Source of the DNA: Archivesica marissinica
Lineage: Eukaryota > Mollusca > Bivalvia > Venerida > Vesicomyidae
Length of the DNA stretch: 64,000 nt
Assembly: GCA_014843695.1 (NCBI GenBank)
Contig: CM026390.1
Location: forward strand, 14,639,318-14,703,317
Reading direction: 5' to 3'
Numbering within the stretch: position 1 is the stretch's first letter; each line of letters opens with the position of its first letter. A program made the translations under genes and the position numbers. A model generated the notes under the pieces. The model saw only the letters and a list, made by a program, of their open reading frames with translations, made no database searches and was not told where the DNA came from. Positions 13,601 through 28,966 of this stretch are shown here, in pieces.

Positions 13601-16600
13601 TTGATCAACATGTATTTAGATACATTAATCACCAGGCGGCCTGCTTGATCAACATGTATTTAGATACATTAATCACAAGTCGGCCCGCTTGATCAACATG
13701 TATTTAGATACATTAATCACCAGTCGGCCAGCTTGATCAACATGTATTTAGATACATTAATCACCAGTCGGCCCACTTGATCAACATGTATTTAGATACA
13801 TTAATCACCAGTTGGCCCGTTTGATCAACATGTCACAAGTCGGCCCACTTGATCAACATGTATTTAGATACATTAATCACAAGTAGGCCCGCTTGATCAA
13901 CATGTATTTAGATACATTAATCACCAGTCGGCCAGCTTGATCAACATGTATTTAGATACATTAATCACCAGTCGGCCAGCTTGATCAACATGTATTTAGA
14001 TACATTAATCACCAGTCGGCCCGCTTGATCCACATGTATTTAGATACATTAATCACCAGTCGGCCCGCTTGATCCACATGTATTTAGATACATTAATCAC
14101 CAGTCGGCCCGCTTGATCAACATGTATTTAGATACATTAATCACCAGTCGGCCCGCTTGATCAACATGTATTTAGATACATTAATCACAAGTCGGCCCGC
14201 TTGATCCACATGTATTTAGATACATTAATCACAAGTCGGCCCGCTTGATCCACATGTATTTAGATACATTAATCACAAGTCGGCCCGCTTGATCCACATG
14301 TATTTAGATACATTAATCACCAGTCGGCCAGCTTGATCCACATGTATTTAGATACATTAATCACCAGTTGGCCCGTTTGATCAACATGTCACAAGTCGGC
14401 CCACTATACAGCTTTCTGTCAATTCCTTATATCAGTTGTTGTAAATAATCATGTATTGACAGAAAATAAATATGTTTATGTTCAAACTAAGTCGGCCCGC
14501 TTGATCAACATGTATTTAGATAGATACATTAATCACCAGTCGGCCCGCTTGATCAACATGTATTTAGATACATTAATCACCAGTCGGCCCGCTTGATCCA
14601 CATGTATTTAGATACATTAATCACCAGTCGGCCCGCTTGATCCACATGTATTTAGATACATTAATCACACGTCGGCCCGCTTGATCCACATGTATTTAGA
14701 TACATTAATCACAAGTCGGCCCGCTTGATCCACATGTATTTAGATACATTAATCACAAGTCGGCCCGCTTGATCCACATGTATTTAGATACATTAATCAC
14801 CAGTCGGCCAGCTTGATCCACATGTATTTAGATACATTAATCACCAGTTGGCCCGTTTGATCAACATGTCACAAGTCGGCCCACTATACAGCTTTCTGTC
14901 CAATTCCTTATATCAGTTGTTGTAAATAATCATGTATTGACAGAAAATAAATATGTTTATGTTCAAACTAAGTCGGCCCACTTGATCAACATGTATTTAG
15001 ATAGATACATTAATCACCAGTCGGCCAGCTTGATCAACATGTATTTAGATACATTAATCACCAGTCGGCCCGCTTGATCAACTTTTGTATTTAGATACAT
15101 TAATCACCAGTCGGCCCGCTTGATCCACATGTATTTAGATACATTAATCACCAGTCGGCCCGCTTGATCAACATGTATTTACATACATTAATCACCAGTC
15201 GGCCCGCTTGATCCACATGTATTTAGATACATTAATCACCAGTCGGCCCGCTTGATCAACATGTATTTACATACATTAATCACCAGTCGGCCCGCTTGAT
15301 CCACATGTATTTAGATACATTAATCACAAGTCGGCCCGCTTGATCCACATGTATTTAGATACATTAATCACAAGTCGGCCCGCTTGATCCACATGTATTT
15401 AGATACATTAATCACCAGTCGGCCAGCTTGATCCACATGTATTTAGATACATTAATCACCAGTTGGCCCGTTTGATCAACATGTCACAAGTCGGCCCACT
15501 ATACAGCTTTCTGTCCAATTCCTTATATCAGTTGTTGTAAATAATCATGTATTGACAGAAAATAAATATGTTTATGTTCAAACTAAGTCGGCCCACTTGA
15601 TCAACATGTATTTAGATAGATACATTAATCACCAGTCGGCCAGCTTGATCAACATGTATTTAGATACATTAATCACCAGTCGGCCCGCTTGATCAACTTT
15701 TGTATTTAGATACATTAATCACCAGTCGGCCCGCTTGATCCACATGTATTTAGATACATTAATCACCAGTCGGCCCGCTTGATCAACATGTATTTAGATA
15801 CATTAATCACAAGTCGGCCCGCTTGATCCACATGTATTTAGATACATTAATCACCAGTCGGCCAGCTTGATCCCCATGTATTTAGATACATTAATCACCA
15901 GTTGGCCCGTTTGATCAACATGTCACAAGTCGGCCCACTATACAGCTTTCTGTCCAATTCCTTATATCAGTTGTTGTAAATAATCATGTATTGACAGAAA
16001 ATAAATATGTTTATGTTCAAACTAAGTCGGCCCACTTGATCAACATGTATTTAGATAGATACATTAATCACCAGTCGGCCCGCTTGATCAACTTGTATTT
16101 AGATACATTAATCACAAGTAGGCCCGCTTGATCCACATGTATTTAGATACATTAATCACCAGTCAGCCCGCTTGATCCACATGTATTTAGATACATTAAT
16201 CACCAGTCGGCCCGCTTGATCCACATGTATTTAGATACATTAATCACAAGTCGGCCCGCTTGATCCACATGTATTTAGATACATTAATCACCAGTCGGCC
16301 CGCTTGATCAACATGTATTTAGATACATTAATCACCAGTCGGCCCGCTTGATCCACATGTATTTAGATACATTAATCACCAGTCGGCCCGCTTGATCCAC
16401 ATGTATTTAGATACATTAATCACAAGTAGGCCCGCTTGATCCACATGTATTTAGATACATTAATCACCAGTCGGCCCGCTTGATCCACATGTATTTAGAT
16501 ACATTAATCACAAGTAGGCCAGCTTGATCAACATGTATTTAGATACATTAATCACAAGTCGGCCCGCTTGATCCACATGTATTTAGATACATTAATCACC

Positions 16601-19600
16601 AGTCAGCCAGCTTGATCAACATGTATTTAGATACATTAATCACCAGTCGGCCAGCTTGATCCACATGTATTTAGATACATTAATCACCAGTCGGCCTGCT
16701 TGATCCACATGTATTTAGATACATTAATCACCAGTCGGCCCGCTTGATCAACATGTATTTAGATACATTAATCACCAGTCGGCCCGCTTGATCCACATGT
16801 ATTTAGATACATTAATCACCAGTCGGCCCGCTTGATCAACATGTATTTAGATACATTAATCACCAGTCGGCCCGCTTGATCCACATGTATTTAGATACAT
16901 TAATCACCAGTCGGCCCGCTTGATCAACATGTATTTAGATACATTAATCACAAGTAGGCCCGCTTGATCCACATGTATTTAGATACATTAATCACCAGTC
17001 AGCCGGCTTGATCCACATGTATTTAGATACATTAATCACCAGTCGGCCCGCTTGATCCACATGTATTTAGATACATTAATCACAAGTCGGCCCGCTTGAT
17101 CAACATGTATTTAGATACATTAATCACAAGTAGGCCCGCTTGATCCACATGTATTTAGATACATTAATCACCAGGCGGCCCGCTTGATCCACATGTATTT
17201 AGATACATTAATCACCAGTCGGCCCGCTTGATCAACTTGTATTTAGATACATTAATCACCAGTCGGCCCGCTTGATCAACATGTATTTAGATACATTAAT
17301 CACAAGTCGGCCCGCTTGATCAACATGTATTTAGATACATTAATCACAAGTCGGCCCGCTTGATCCACATGTATTTAGATACATTAATCACCATTGGCCC
17401 GTTTGATCAACATGTCACAAGTCGGCCCACTTGATCAACATGTATTTAGATACATTAATCACAAGTAGGCCCGCTTGATCAACATGTATTTAGATACATT
17501 AATCACAAGTCGGCCCGCTTGATCAACATGTATTTAGATACATTAATCACAAGTCGGCCCGCTTGATCAACATGTATTTAGATACATTAATCACCAGTCG
17601 GCCCGCTTGATCAACATGTATTTAGATACATTAATCACCAGTCGGCCCGCTTGATCAACATGTATTTAGATACATTAATCACAAGTCGGCCCGCTTGATC
17701 AACATGTATTTAGATACATTAATCACCAGTCGGCCAGCTTGATCAACATGTATTTAGATACATTAATCACCAGTCGGCCCGCTTGATCAACATGTATTTA
17801 GATACATTAATCACCAGTCGGCCCGCTTGATCAACATGTATTTAGATACATTAATCACCAGTCGGCCCGCTTGATCAACATGTATTTAGATACATTAATC
17901 ACCAGTCGGCCCGCTTGATCAACATGTATTTAGATACATTAATCACCAGTCGGCCCGCTTGATCAACATGTATTTAGATACATTAATCACCAGTCGGCCC
18001 GCTTGATCCACATGTATTTAGATACATTAATCACCAGTCGGCCCGCTTGATCCACATGTATTTAGATACATTAATCACCAGTCGGCCCGCTTGATCAACA
18101 TGTATTTAGATACATTAATCACCAGTCGGCCCGCTTGATCAACATGTATTTAGATACATTAATCACAAGTCGGCCCGCTTGATCCACATGTATTTAGATA
18201 CATTAATCACAAGTCGGCCCGCTTGATCCACATGTATTTAGATACATTAATCACAAGTCGGCCCGCTTGATCCACATGTATTTAGATACATTAATCACCA
18301 GTCGGCCCGCTTGATCCACATGTATTTAGATACATTAATCACCAGTTGGCCCGTTTGATCAACATGTCACAAGTCGGCCCACTATACAGCTTTCTGTCCA
18401 ATTCCTTATATCAGTTGTTGTAAATAATCATGTATTGACAGAAAATAAATATGTTTATGTTCAAACTAAGTCGGCCCACTTGATCAACATGTATTTAGAT
18501 AGATACATTAATCACCAGTCGGCCAGCTTGATCAACATGTATTTAGATACATTAATCACCAGTCGGCCCGCTTGATCAACATGTATTTAGATACATTAAT
18601 CACAAGTCGGCCCGCTTGATCCACATGTATTTAGATACATTAATCACCAGTCGGCCCGCTTGATCCACATGTATTTAGATACATTAATCACCAGTCGGCC
18701 CGCTTGATCCACATGTATTTAGATACATTAATCACCAGTCGGCCCGCTTGATCCACATGTATTTAGATACATTAATCACCAGTCGGCCCGCTTGATCCAC
18801 ATGTATTTAGATACATTAATCACCAGTCGGCCCGCTTGATCCACATGTATTTAGATACATTAATCACCAGTCGGCCCGCTTGATCCACATGTATTTAGAT
18901 ACATTAATCACAAGTAGGCCCGCTTGATCCACATGTATTTAGATACATTAATCACCAGTCGGCCCGCTTGATCCACATGTATTTAGATACATTAATCACA
19001 AGTCGGCCCGCTTGATCCACATGTATTTAGATACATTAATCACCAGTCGGCCCGCTTGATCACATGTATTTAGATACATTAATCACCAAGTCGGCCCGCT
19101 TGATCCACATGTATTTAGATACATTAATCACAAGTAGGCCCGCTTGATCCACATGTATTTAGATACATTAATCACCAGGTGGCCCGCTTGATCCACATGT
19201 ATTTAGATACATTAATCACCAGTCGGCCCGCTTGATCAACTTTTGTATTTAGATACATTAATCACCAGGCGGCCCGCTTGATCAACATGTATTTAGATAC
19301 ATTAATCACAAGTCGGCCCGCTTGATCCACATGTATTTAGATACATTAATCACAAGTAGGCCCGCTTGATCCACATGTATTTAGATACATTAATCACAAG
19401 TAGGCCCGCTTGATCCACATGTATTTAGATACATTAATCACAAGTAGGCCCGCTTGATCAACATGTATTTAGATACATTAATCACCAGTCGGCCCGCTTG
19501 ATCAACATGTATTTAGATACATTAATCACCAGTCGGCCCGCTTGATCAACTTTTGTATTTAGATACATTAATCACAAGTAGGCCCGCTTGATCCACATGT

Positions 19601-22600
19601 ATTTAGATACATTAATCACCAGTCGGCCCGCTTGATCCACATGTATTTAGATACATTAATCACCAGTCGGCCCGCTTGATCCACATGTATTTAGATACAT
19701 TAATCACAAGTCGGCCCGCTTGATCCACATGTATTTAGATACATTAATCACCAGTCGGCCCGCTTGATCAACATGTATTTAGATACATTAATCACCAGTC
19801 GGCCCGCTTGATCCACATGTATTTAGATACATTAATCACCAGTCGGCCCGCTTGATCCACATGTATTTAGATACATTAATCACAAGTAGGCCCGCTTGAT
19901 CCACATGTATTTAGATACATTAATCACCAGTCGGCCCGCTTGATCCACATGTATTTAGATACATTAATCACCAGTCGGCCCGCTTGATCCACATGTATTT
20001 AGATACATTAATCACCAGTCGGCCCGCTTGATCAACATGTATTTAGATACATTAATCACCAGTCGGCCCGCTTGATCCACATGTATTTAGATACATTAAT
20101 CACCAGTCGGCCCGCTTGATCCACATGTATTTAGATACATTAATCACCAGTCGGCCCGCTTGATCAACATTTGTATTTAGATACATTAATCACCAGTCGG
20201 CCCGCTTGATCAACATGTATTTAGATACATTAATCACAAGTCGGCCCGCTTGATCAACATGTATTTAGATACATTAATCACAAGTCGGCCCGCTTGATCC
20301 ACATGTATTTAGATACATTAATCACCAGTCGGCCCGCTTGATCCACATGTATTTAGATACATTAATCACCAGTCGGCCCGCTTGATCAACATGTATTTAG
20401 ATACATTAATCACCAGTCGGCCCGCTTGATCAACATGTATTTAGATACATTAATCACCAGTCGGCCCGCTTGATCCACATGTATTTAGATACATTAATCA
20501 CAAGTCGGCCCGCTTGATCCACATGTATTTAGATACATTAATCACCAGTCGGCCCGCTTGATCCACATGTATTTAGATACATTAATCACAAGTCGGCCCG
20601 CTTGATCCACATGTATTTAGATACATTAATCACAAGTCGGCCCGCTTGATCAACATGTATTTAGATACATTAATCACCAGTCGGCCCGCTTGATCAACAT
20701 GTATTTAGATACATTAATCACCAGTCGGCCCGCTTGATCAACATGTATTTAGATACATTAATCACCAGTCGGCCCGCTTGATCCACATGTATTTAGATAC
20801 ATTAATCACCAGTCGGCCCGCTTGATCCACATGTATTTAGATACATTAATCACCAGTCGGCCCGCTTGATCAACATGTATTTAGATACATTAATCACCAG
20901 TCGGCCCGCTTGATCAACATGTATTTAGATACATTAATCACCAGTCGGCCCGCTTGATCCACATGTATTTAGATACATTAATCACCAGTCGGCCCGCTTG
21001 ATCCACATGTATTTAGATACATTAATCACAAGTAGGCCCGCTTGATCCACATGTATTTAGATACATTAATCACCAGTCGGCCCGCTTGATCCACATGTAT
21101 TTAGATACATTAATCACCAGTCGGCCCGCTTGATCCACATGTATTTAGATACATTAATCACCAGTCGGCCCGCTTGATCCACATGTATTTAGATACATTA
21201 ATCACCAGTCGGCCCGCTTGATCCACATGTATTTAGATACATTAATCACCAGTCGGCCCGCTTGATCCACATGTATTTAGATACATTAATCACCAGTCGG
21301 CCCGCTTGATCCACATGTATTTAGATACATTAATCACCAGTCGGCCCGCTTGATCCACATGTATTTAGATACATTAATCACCAGTCGGCCCGCTTGATCC
21401 ACATGTATTTAGATACATTAATCACCAGTCGGCCCGCTTGATCCACATGTATTTAGATACATTAATCACCAGTCGGCCCGCTTGATCCACATGTATTTAG
21501 ATACATTAATCACCAGTCGGCCCGCTTGATCCACATGTATTTAGATACATTAATCACCAGTCGGCCCGCTTGATCCACATGTATTTAGATACATTAATCA
21601 CCAGTCGGCCCGCTTGATCCACATGTATTTAGATACATTAATCACAAGTCGGCCCGCTTGATCCACATGTATTTAGATACATTAATCACCAGTCGGCCCG
21701 CTTGATCAACATGTATTTAGATACATTAATCACCAGTCGGCCCGCTTGATCCACATGTATTTAGATACATTAATCACCAGTCGGCCCGCTTGATCCACAT
21801 GTATTTAGATACATTAATCACAAGTCGGCCCGCTTGATCCACATGTATTTAGATACATTAATCACAAGTAGGCCCGCTTGATCCACATGTATTTAGATAC
21901 ATTAATCACAAGTCGGCCCGCTTGATCAACATGTATTTAGATACATTAATCACCAGTCGGCCCGCTTGATCAACATGTATTTAGATACATTAATCACCAG
22001 TCGGCCCGCTTGATCAACATGTATTTAGATACATTAATCACCAGTCGGCCCGCTTGATCCACATGTATTTAGATACATTAATCACCAGTCGGCCCGCTTG
22101 ATCAACATGTATTTAGATACATTAATCACCAGTCGGCCCGCTTGATCCACATGTATTTAGATACATTAATCACCAGTCGGCCCGCTTGATCAACATGTAT
22201 TTAGATACATTAATCACCAGTCGGCCCGCTTGATCCACATGTATTTAGATACATTAATCACCAGTCGGCCCGCTTGATCAACATGTATTTAGATACATTA
22301 ATCACAAGTAGGCCCGCTTGATCCACATGTATTTAGATACATTAATCACCAGTCGGCCCGCTTGATCCACATGTATTTAGATACATTAATCACCAGTCGG
22401 CCCGCTTGATCCACATGTATTTAGATACATTAATCACAAGTCGGCCCGCTTGATCAACATGTATTTAGATACATTAATCACCAGTCGGCCCGCTTGATCC
22501 ACATGTATTTAGATACATTAATCACCAGTCGGCCCGCTTGATCCACATGTATTTAGATACATTAATCACCAGTCGGCCCGCTTGATCAACATGTATTTAG

Positions 22601-25423
22601 ATACATTAATCACCAGTCGGCCCGCTTGATCAACATGTATTTAGATACATTAATCACAAGTCGGCCCGCTTGATCAACATGTATTTAGATACATTAATCA
22701 CCAGTCGGCCCGCTTGATCAACATGTATTTAGATACATTAATCACCAGTCGGCCCGCTTGATCCACATGTATTTAGATACATTAATCACCAGTCGGCCCG
22801 CTTGATCCACATGTATTTAGATACATTAATCACAAGTCGGCCCGCTTGATCCACATGTATTTAGATACATTAATCACCAGTCGGCCCGCTTGATCCACAT
22901 GTATTTAGATACATTAATCACAAGTAGGCCAGCTTGATCAACATGTATTTAGATACATTAATCACCAGTCGGCCAGCTTGATCAACATGTATTTAGATAC
23001 ATTAATCACCAGTCGGCCAGCTTGATCAACATGTATTTAGATACATTAATCACCAGTCGGCCAGCTTGATCCACATGTATTTAGATACATTAATCACCAG
23101 TCGGCCCGCTTGATCAACATGTATTTAGATACATTAATCACCAGTCGGCCCGCTTGATCCACATGTATTTAGATACATTAATCACCAGTCGGCCCGCTTG
23201 ATCAACATGTATTTAGATACATTAATCACCAGTCGGCCCGCTTGATCCACATGTATTTAGATACATTAATCACCAGTCGGCCCGCTTGATCAACATGTAT
23301 TTAGATACATTAATCACAAGTAGGCCCGCTTGATCCACATGTATTTAGATACATTAATCACCAGTCAGCCGGCTTGATCCACATGTATTTAGATACATTA
23401 ATCACCAGTCGGCCCGCTTGATCCACATGTATTTAGATACATTAATCACAAGTCGGCCCGCTTGATCAACATGTATTTAGATACATTAATCACAAGTAGG
23501 CCCGCTTGATCCACATGTATTTAGATACATTAATCACCAGGCGGCCCGCTTGATCCACATGTATTTAGATACATTAATCACCAGTCGGCCCGCTTGATCA
23601 ACTTTTGTATTTAGATACATTAATCACCAGGCGGCCCGCTTGATCAACATGTATTTAGATACATTAATCACAAGTCGGCCCGCTTGATCAACATGTATTT
23701 AGATACATTAATCACAAGTCGGCCCGCTTGATCCACATGTATTTAGATACATTAATCACCAGTTGGCCCGTTTGATCAACATGTCACAAGTCGGCCCACT
23801 TGATCAACATGTATTTAGATACATTAATCACAAGTAGGCCCGCTTGATCAACATGTATTTAGATACATTAATCACAAGTCGGCCCGCTTGATCAACATGT
23901 ATTTAGATACATTAATCACAAGTAGGCCCGCTTGATCAACATGTATTTAGATACATTAATCACCAGTCGGCCCGCTTGATCAACATGTATTTAGATACAT
24001 TAATCACCAGGCGGCCCGCTTGATCAACATGTATTTAGATACATTAATCACAAGTCGGCCCGCTTGATCAACATGTATTTAGATACATTAATCACCAGTC
24101 GGCCAGCTTGATCAACATGTATTTAGATACATTAATCACCAGTCGGCCCGCTTGATCAACATGTATTTAGATACATTAATCACCAGTTGGCCCGTTTGAT
24201 CAACATGTCACAAGTCGGCCCACTTGATCAACATGTATTTAGATACATTAATCACAAGTAGGCCCGCTTGATCAACATGTATTTAGATACATTAATCACC
24301 AGTCGGCCAGCTTGATCAACATGTATTTAGATACATTAATCACCAGTCGGCCAGCTTGATCAACATGTATTTAGATACATTAATCACCAGTCGGCCAGCT
24401 TGATCCACATGTATTTAGATACATTAATCACCAGTCGGCCCGCTTGATCCACATGTATTTAGATACATTAATCACCAGTCGGCCCGCTTGATCAACATGT
24501 ATTTAGATACATTAATCACCAGTCGGCCCGCTTGATCAACATGTATTTAGATACATTAATCACACGTCGGCCCGCTTGATCCACATGTATTTAGATACAT
24601 TAATCACAAGTCGGCCCGCTTGATCCACATGTATTTAGATACATTAATCACAAGTCGGCCCGCTTGATCCACATGTATTTAGATACATTAATCACCAGTC
24701 GGCCAGCTTGATCCACATGTATTTAGATACATTAATCACCAGTTGGCCCGTTTGATCAACATGTCACAAGTCGGCCCACTATACAGCTTTCTGTCCAATT
24801 CCTTATATCAGTTGTTGTAAATAATCATGTATTGACAGAAAATAAATATGTTTATGTTCAAACTAAGTCGGCCCACTTGATCAACATGTATTTAGATAGA
24901 TACATTAATCACCAGTCGGCCAGCTTGATCAACATGTATTTAGATACATTAATCACCAGTCGGCCCGCTTGATCAACTTTTGTATTTAGATACATTAATC
25001 ACCAGTCGGCCCACTTGATCAACATGTATTTAGATACATTAATCACCAGTCGGCCCGCTTGATCAACATGTATTTAGATACATTAATCACCAGTTGGCCC
25101 GTTTGATCAACATGTCACAAGTCGGCCCACTATACAGCTTTCTGTCCAATTCCTTATATCAGTTGTAAATAATCATGTATTGACAGAAAATAAATATGTT
25201 TATGTTCAAACTAAGTCGGCCCACTTGATCAACATGTATTTAGATAGATACATTAATCACCAGTCGGCCAGCTTGATCAACATGTATTTAGATACATTAA
25301 TCACCAGTCGGCCCGCTTGATCAACTTTTGTATTTAGATACATTAATCATCAGTCGGCCCACTTGATCAACATGTATTTAGATACATTAATCACCAGTCG
25401 GCCAGCTTGATCAACATGTATTT
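10642..25423 (+). repeat. 44-bp satellite array, block 2
   Basis: About 14.8 kb of 44-bp monomers interrupted only by six or more of the 88-bp spacers (14404, 14884, 15499, 15938, 18382, 24779, 25130). A block of diagnostic CACAAG junctions spaced 424 and 556 bp apart occurs at 7437/7861/8417, again at 13410/13834/14390, and again at 23785/24209/24765. A shortened version lies at 17415-18368. This shows multi-kilobase higher-order repeats on top of the monomer. Confidence 0.97.
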
Positions 25424-25758
25424 CAGCCATAATCCGGATTGCACATTTACTGAAATGTGTCGGGAACAATTACGAAAGTTCATAGTAGATTACATATTTG
25501 CATAATTATGCAGAACACCCTAGTGAATGCATATATTTAACAATACATGCTTAAAGGCCCATAAAAAATATTCATGCTATCAATGAAAATAAGTGGGTGG
25601 GGTAACTCGAATTATGTGTGCAGTAGCAATAAGTTGTCTAAATTGTCATACATAATTATTCAATGTCATACAAGTACAAGTCCTATCAGGATGCATTGTG
25701 TGTGTTATTCATGAGTGTCTGTCGAGATACCGTCTCGTTGCATACATTATCAACAGTC
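25424..25758 (+). repeat. 335-bp linker, copy 2
   Basis: Same sequence as the linker at 9076-9410, at the 16,348-bp duplication offset. It again joins 44-bp satellite to 39-bp satellite. Confidence 0.95.
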
Positions 25759-26037
25759 GCTTGATCAACATGTATTTAGATACAGCAATCTATAGTCACT
25801 TGATCAACATGTATTTAGATACAGCAATCTATAGTCACTTGATCAACATGTATTTAGATACAGCAATCTATAGTCGCTTGATCAACATGTATTTAGATAC
25901 AGCAATCTATAGTCGCTTGATCAACATGTATTTAGATACAGCAATCTATAGTCGCTTGATCAACATGTATTTAGATACAGCAATCTATAGTCGGCTTGAT
26001 CAACATGTATTTAGATACAGCAATCTATAGTCGTACT
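25759..26037 (+). repeat. 39-bp satellite array 2 (short)
   Basis: Only seven units before the sequence returns to 44-bp monomers at about 26038. The first two units match array 1; later units carry a TCGC tail instead of TCAC or TTGT. The return passes through TAGTCGTACTTGATC, a complete right-hand junction between the two satellites that the gap hides at array 1. Confidence 0.95.
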
Positions 26038-28631
26038 TGATCAACATGTATTTAGATACATTAATCACCAGTTGGCCCGTTTGATCAACATGTCACAAGT
26101 CGGCCCACTATACAGCTTTCTGTCCAATTCCTTATATCAGTTGTTGTAAATAATCATGTATTGACAGAAAATAAATATGTTTATGTTCAAACTAAGTCGG
26201 CCCACTTGATCAACATGTATTTAGATAGATACATTAATCACCAGTCGGCCCGCTTGATCAACATGTATTTAGATACATTAATCACAAGTAGGCCCGCTTG
26301 ATCCACATGTATTTAGATACATTAATCACCAGTCAGCCCGCTTGATCCACATGTATTTAGATACATTAATCACCAGTCGGCCCGCTTGATCCACATGTAT
26401 TTAGATACATTAATCACAAGTCGGCCCGCTTGATCCACATGTATTTAGATACATTAATCACCAGTCGGCCCGCTTGATCAACTTTTGTATTTAGATACAT
26501 TAATCACCAGTCGGCCCGCTTGATCCACATGTATTTAGATACATTAATCACCAGTCGGCCCGCTTGATCCACATGTATTTAGATACATTAATCACAAGTA
26601 GGCCCGCTTGATCCACATGTATTTAGATACATTAATCACCAGTCGGCCCGCTTGATCCACATGTATTTAGATACATTAATCACAAGTAGGCCAGCTTGAT
26701 CAACATGTATTTAGATACATTAATCACAAGTCGGCCCGCTTGATCAACATGTATTTAGATACATTAATCACCAGTCAGCCAGCTTGATCAACATGTATTT
26801 AGATACATTAATCACCAGTCGGCCAGCTTGATCCACATGTATTTAGATACATTAATCACCAGTCGGCCGCTTGATCCACATGTATTTAGATACATTAATC
26901 ACCAGTCGGCCCGCTTGATCAACATGTATTTAGATACATTAATCACCAGTCGGCCCGCTTGATCCACATGTATTTAGATACATTAATCACCAGTCGGCCC
27001 GCTTGATCCACATGTATTTAGATACATTAATCACCAGTCGGCCCGCTTGATCCACATGTATTTGATACATTATCACCAGTTGGCCCGCTTGATCCACATG
27101 TATTTAGATACTTAATCACCAGTCGGCCCGCTTGATCACATGTATTTAGATACATTAATCACCAGTGGTTGTTTTTTGTTTTGTGGGTTGTTGTTTGTTT
27201 GTCGGCCCGTTGATCAACTGTATTTAGATGCATTAATCCAAGTCGGCCGCTTGATCCACATGTATTAGATACATTAATCACCAGCGGCCCGCTTGATCAC
27301 ATGTATTTAGATACATTATCACCAGTCGGCCGCTTGATCCACTTTGTATTTAGATACATTAATCACCAGGCGGCCCGCTTGTCCCATGTATTTAGATCAT
27401 AATCACAAGTCGGCCCGCTTGATCCACATGTATTTAGATACATTAATCACAGTCGGCCCGCTTGATCCACATGTATTTAGATACATAATAACCATTGGTT
27501 TGTGTCGGCCCTTGATCAACATGTATTTAGATATTAATCACAAGTAGGCCCGCTTGATCAACATGTATTTAGATACATTAATCACAAGTCGGCCCGCTTG
27601 ATCAACATGTATTTAGATACATTAATCACAAGTAGGCCCGCTTGATCCACATGTATTTAGATACATTAATCACCAGTCGGCCCGCTTGATCCACATGTAT
27701 TTAGATACATTAATCACCAGGCGGCCCGCTTGATCCACATGTATTTAGATACATTAATCACAAGTCGGCCCGCTTGATCCACATGTATTTAGATACATTA
27801 ATCACCAGTCGGCCCGCTTGATCAACATGTATTTAGATACATTAATCACCAGTCGGCCCGCTTGATCCACATGTATTTAGATACATTAATCACCAGTCGG
27901 CCCGCTTGATCCACATGTATTTAGATACATTAATCACCAGTCGGCCCGCTTGATCCACATGTATTTAGATACATTAATCACCAGTCGGCCCGCTTGATCC
28001 ACATGTATTTAGATACATTAATCACAAGTAGGCCAGCTTGATCAACATGTATTTAGATACATTAATCACAAGTAGGCCCGCTTGATCAACATGTATTTAG
28101 ATACATTAATCACCAGTCTGCCAGCTTGATCAACATGTATTTAGATACATTAATCACCAGTCGGCCAGCTTGATCCACATGTATTTAGATACATTAATCA
28201 CCAGTCGGCCAGCTTGATCCACATGTATTTAGATACATTAATCACCAGTCGGCCCGCTTGATCAACATGTATTTAGATACATTAATCACCAGTCGGCCCG
28301 CTTGATGACTTGTATTTAGATACATTAATCACCAGTCGGCCCACTTGATCAACATGTATTTAGATACATTAATCACCAGTCGGCCCGCTTGATCAACATG
28401 TATTTAGATACATTAATCACCAGTCGGCCCACTTGATCAACATGTATTTAGATAGATACATTAATCACCAGTCGGCCAGCTTGATCAACATGTATTTAGA
28501 TACATTAATCACCAGTCGGCCCGCTTGATCAACTTTTGTATTTAGATACATTAATCATCAGTCGGCCCACTTGATCAACATGTATTTAGATACATTAATC
28601 ACCAGTCGGCCAGCTTGATCAACATGTATTT
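26038..28631 (+). repeat. 44-bp satellite array, block 3
   Basis: About 2.6 kb of 44-bp monomers starting with one 88-bp spacer (26108). It ends in the same GATAGATA, ACTTTTGT and GGCCAGC units that precede the other two linkers. Confidence 0.97.
27051..27545 (+). repeat. Indel-rich stretch of the 44-bp satellite
   Basis: Nearly every monomer here has single-base losses (TTTGATACATTATC, GGCCGCTTG, CATAATAACC), and a GT-rich run of about 40 bases near 27160-27200 interrupts it. Monomers on either side are almost perfect. This looks like unpolished or low-coverage consensus rather than old sequence. Confidence 0.75.
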
Positions 28632-28966
28632 CAGCCATAATCCGGATTGCACATTTACTGAAATGTGTCGGGAACAATTACGAAAGTTCATAGTAGATTA
28701 CATATTTGCATAATTATGCAGAACACCCTAGTGAATGCATATATTTAACAATACATGCTTAAAGGCCCATAAAAAATATTCATGCTATCAATGAAAATAA
28801 GTGGGTGGGGTAACTCGAATTATGTGTGCAGTAGCAATAAGTTGTCTAAATTGTCATACATAATTATTCAATGTCATACAAGTACAAGTCCTATCAGGAT
28901 GCATTGTGTGTGTTATTCATGAGTGTCTGTCGAGATACCGTCTCGTTGCATACATTATCAACAGTC
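28632..28966 (+). repeat. 335-bp linker, copy 3
   Basis: Third apparently identical copy, 3,208 bp downstream of copy 2, again with 44-bp units on the left and 39-bp units on the right. Confidence 0.95.

Noticed and set aside
27344..27547. 67-codon frame in the satellite (MYLDTLITRRP...)
   Set aside because: A chance frame created by indels in the degraded 44-bp segment.
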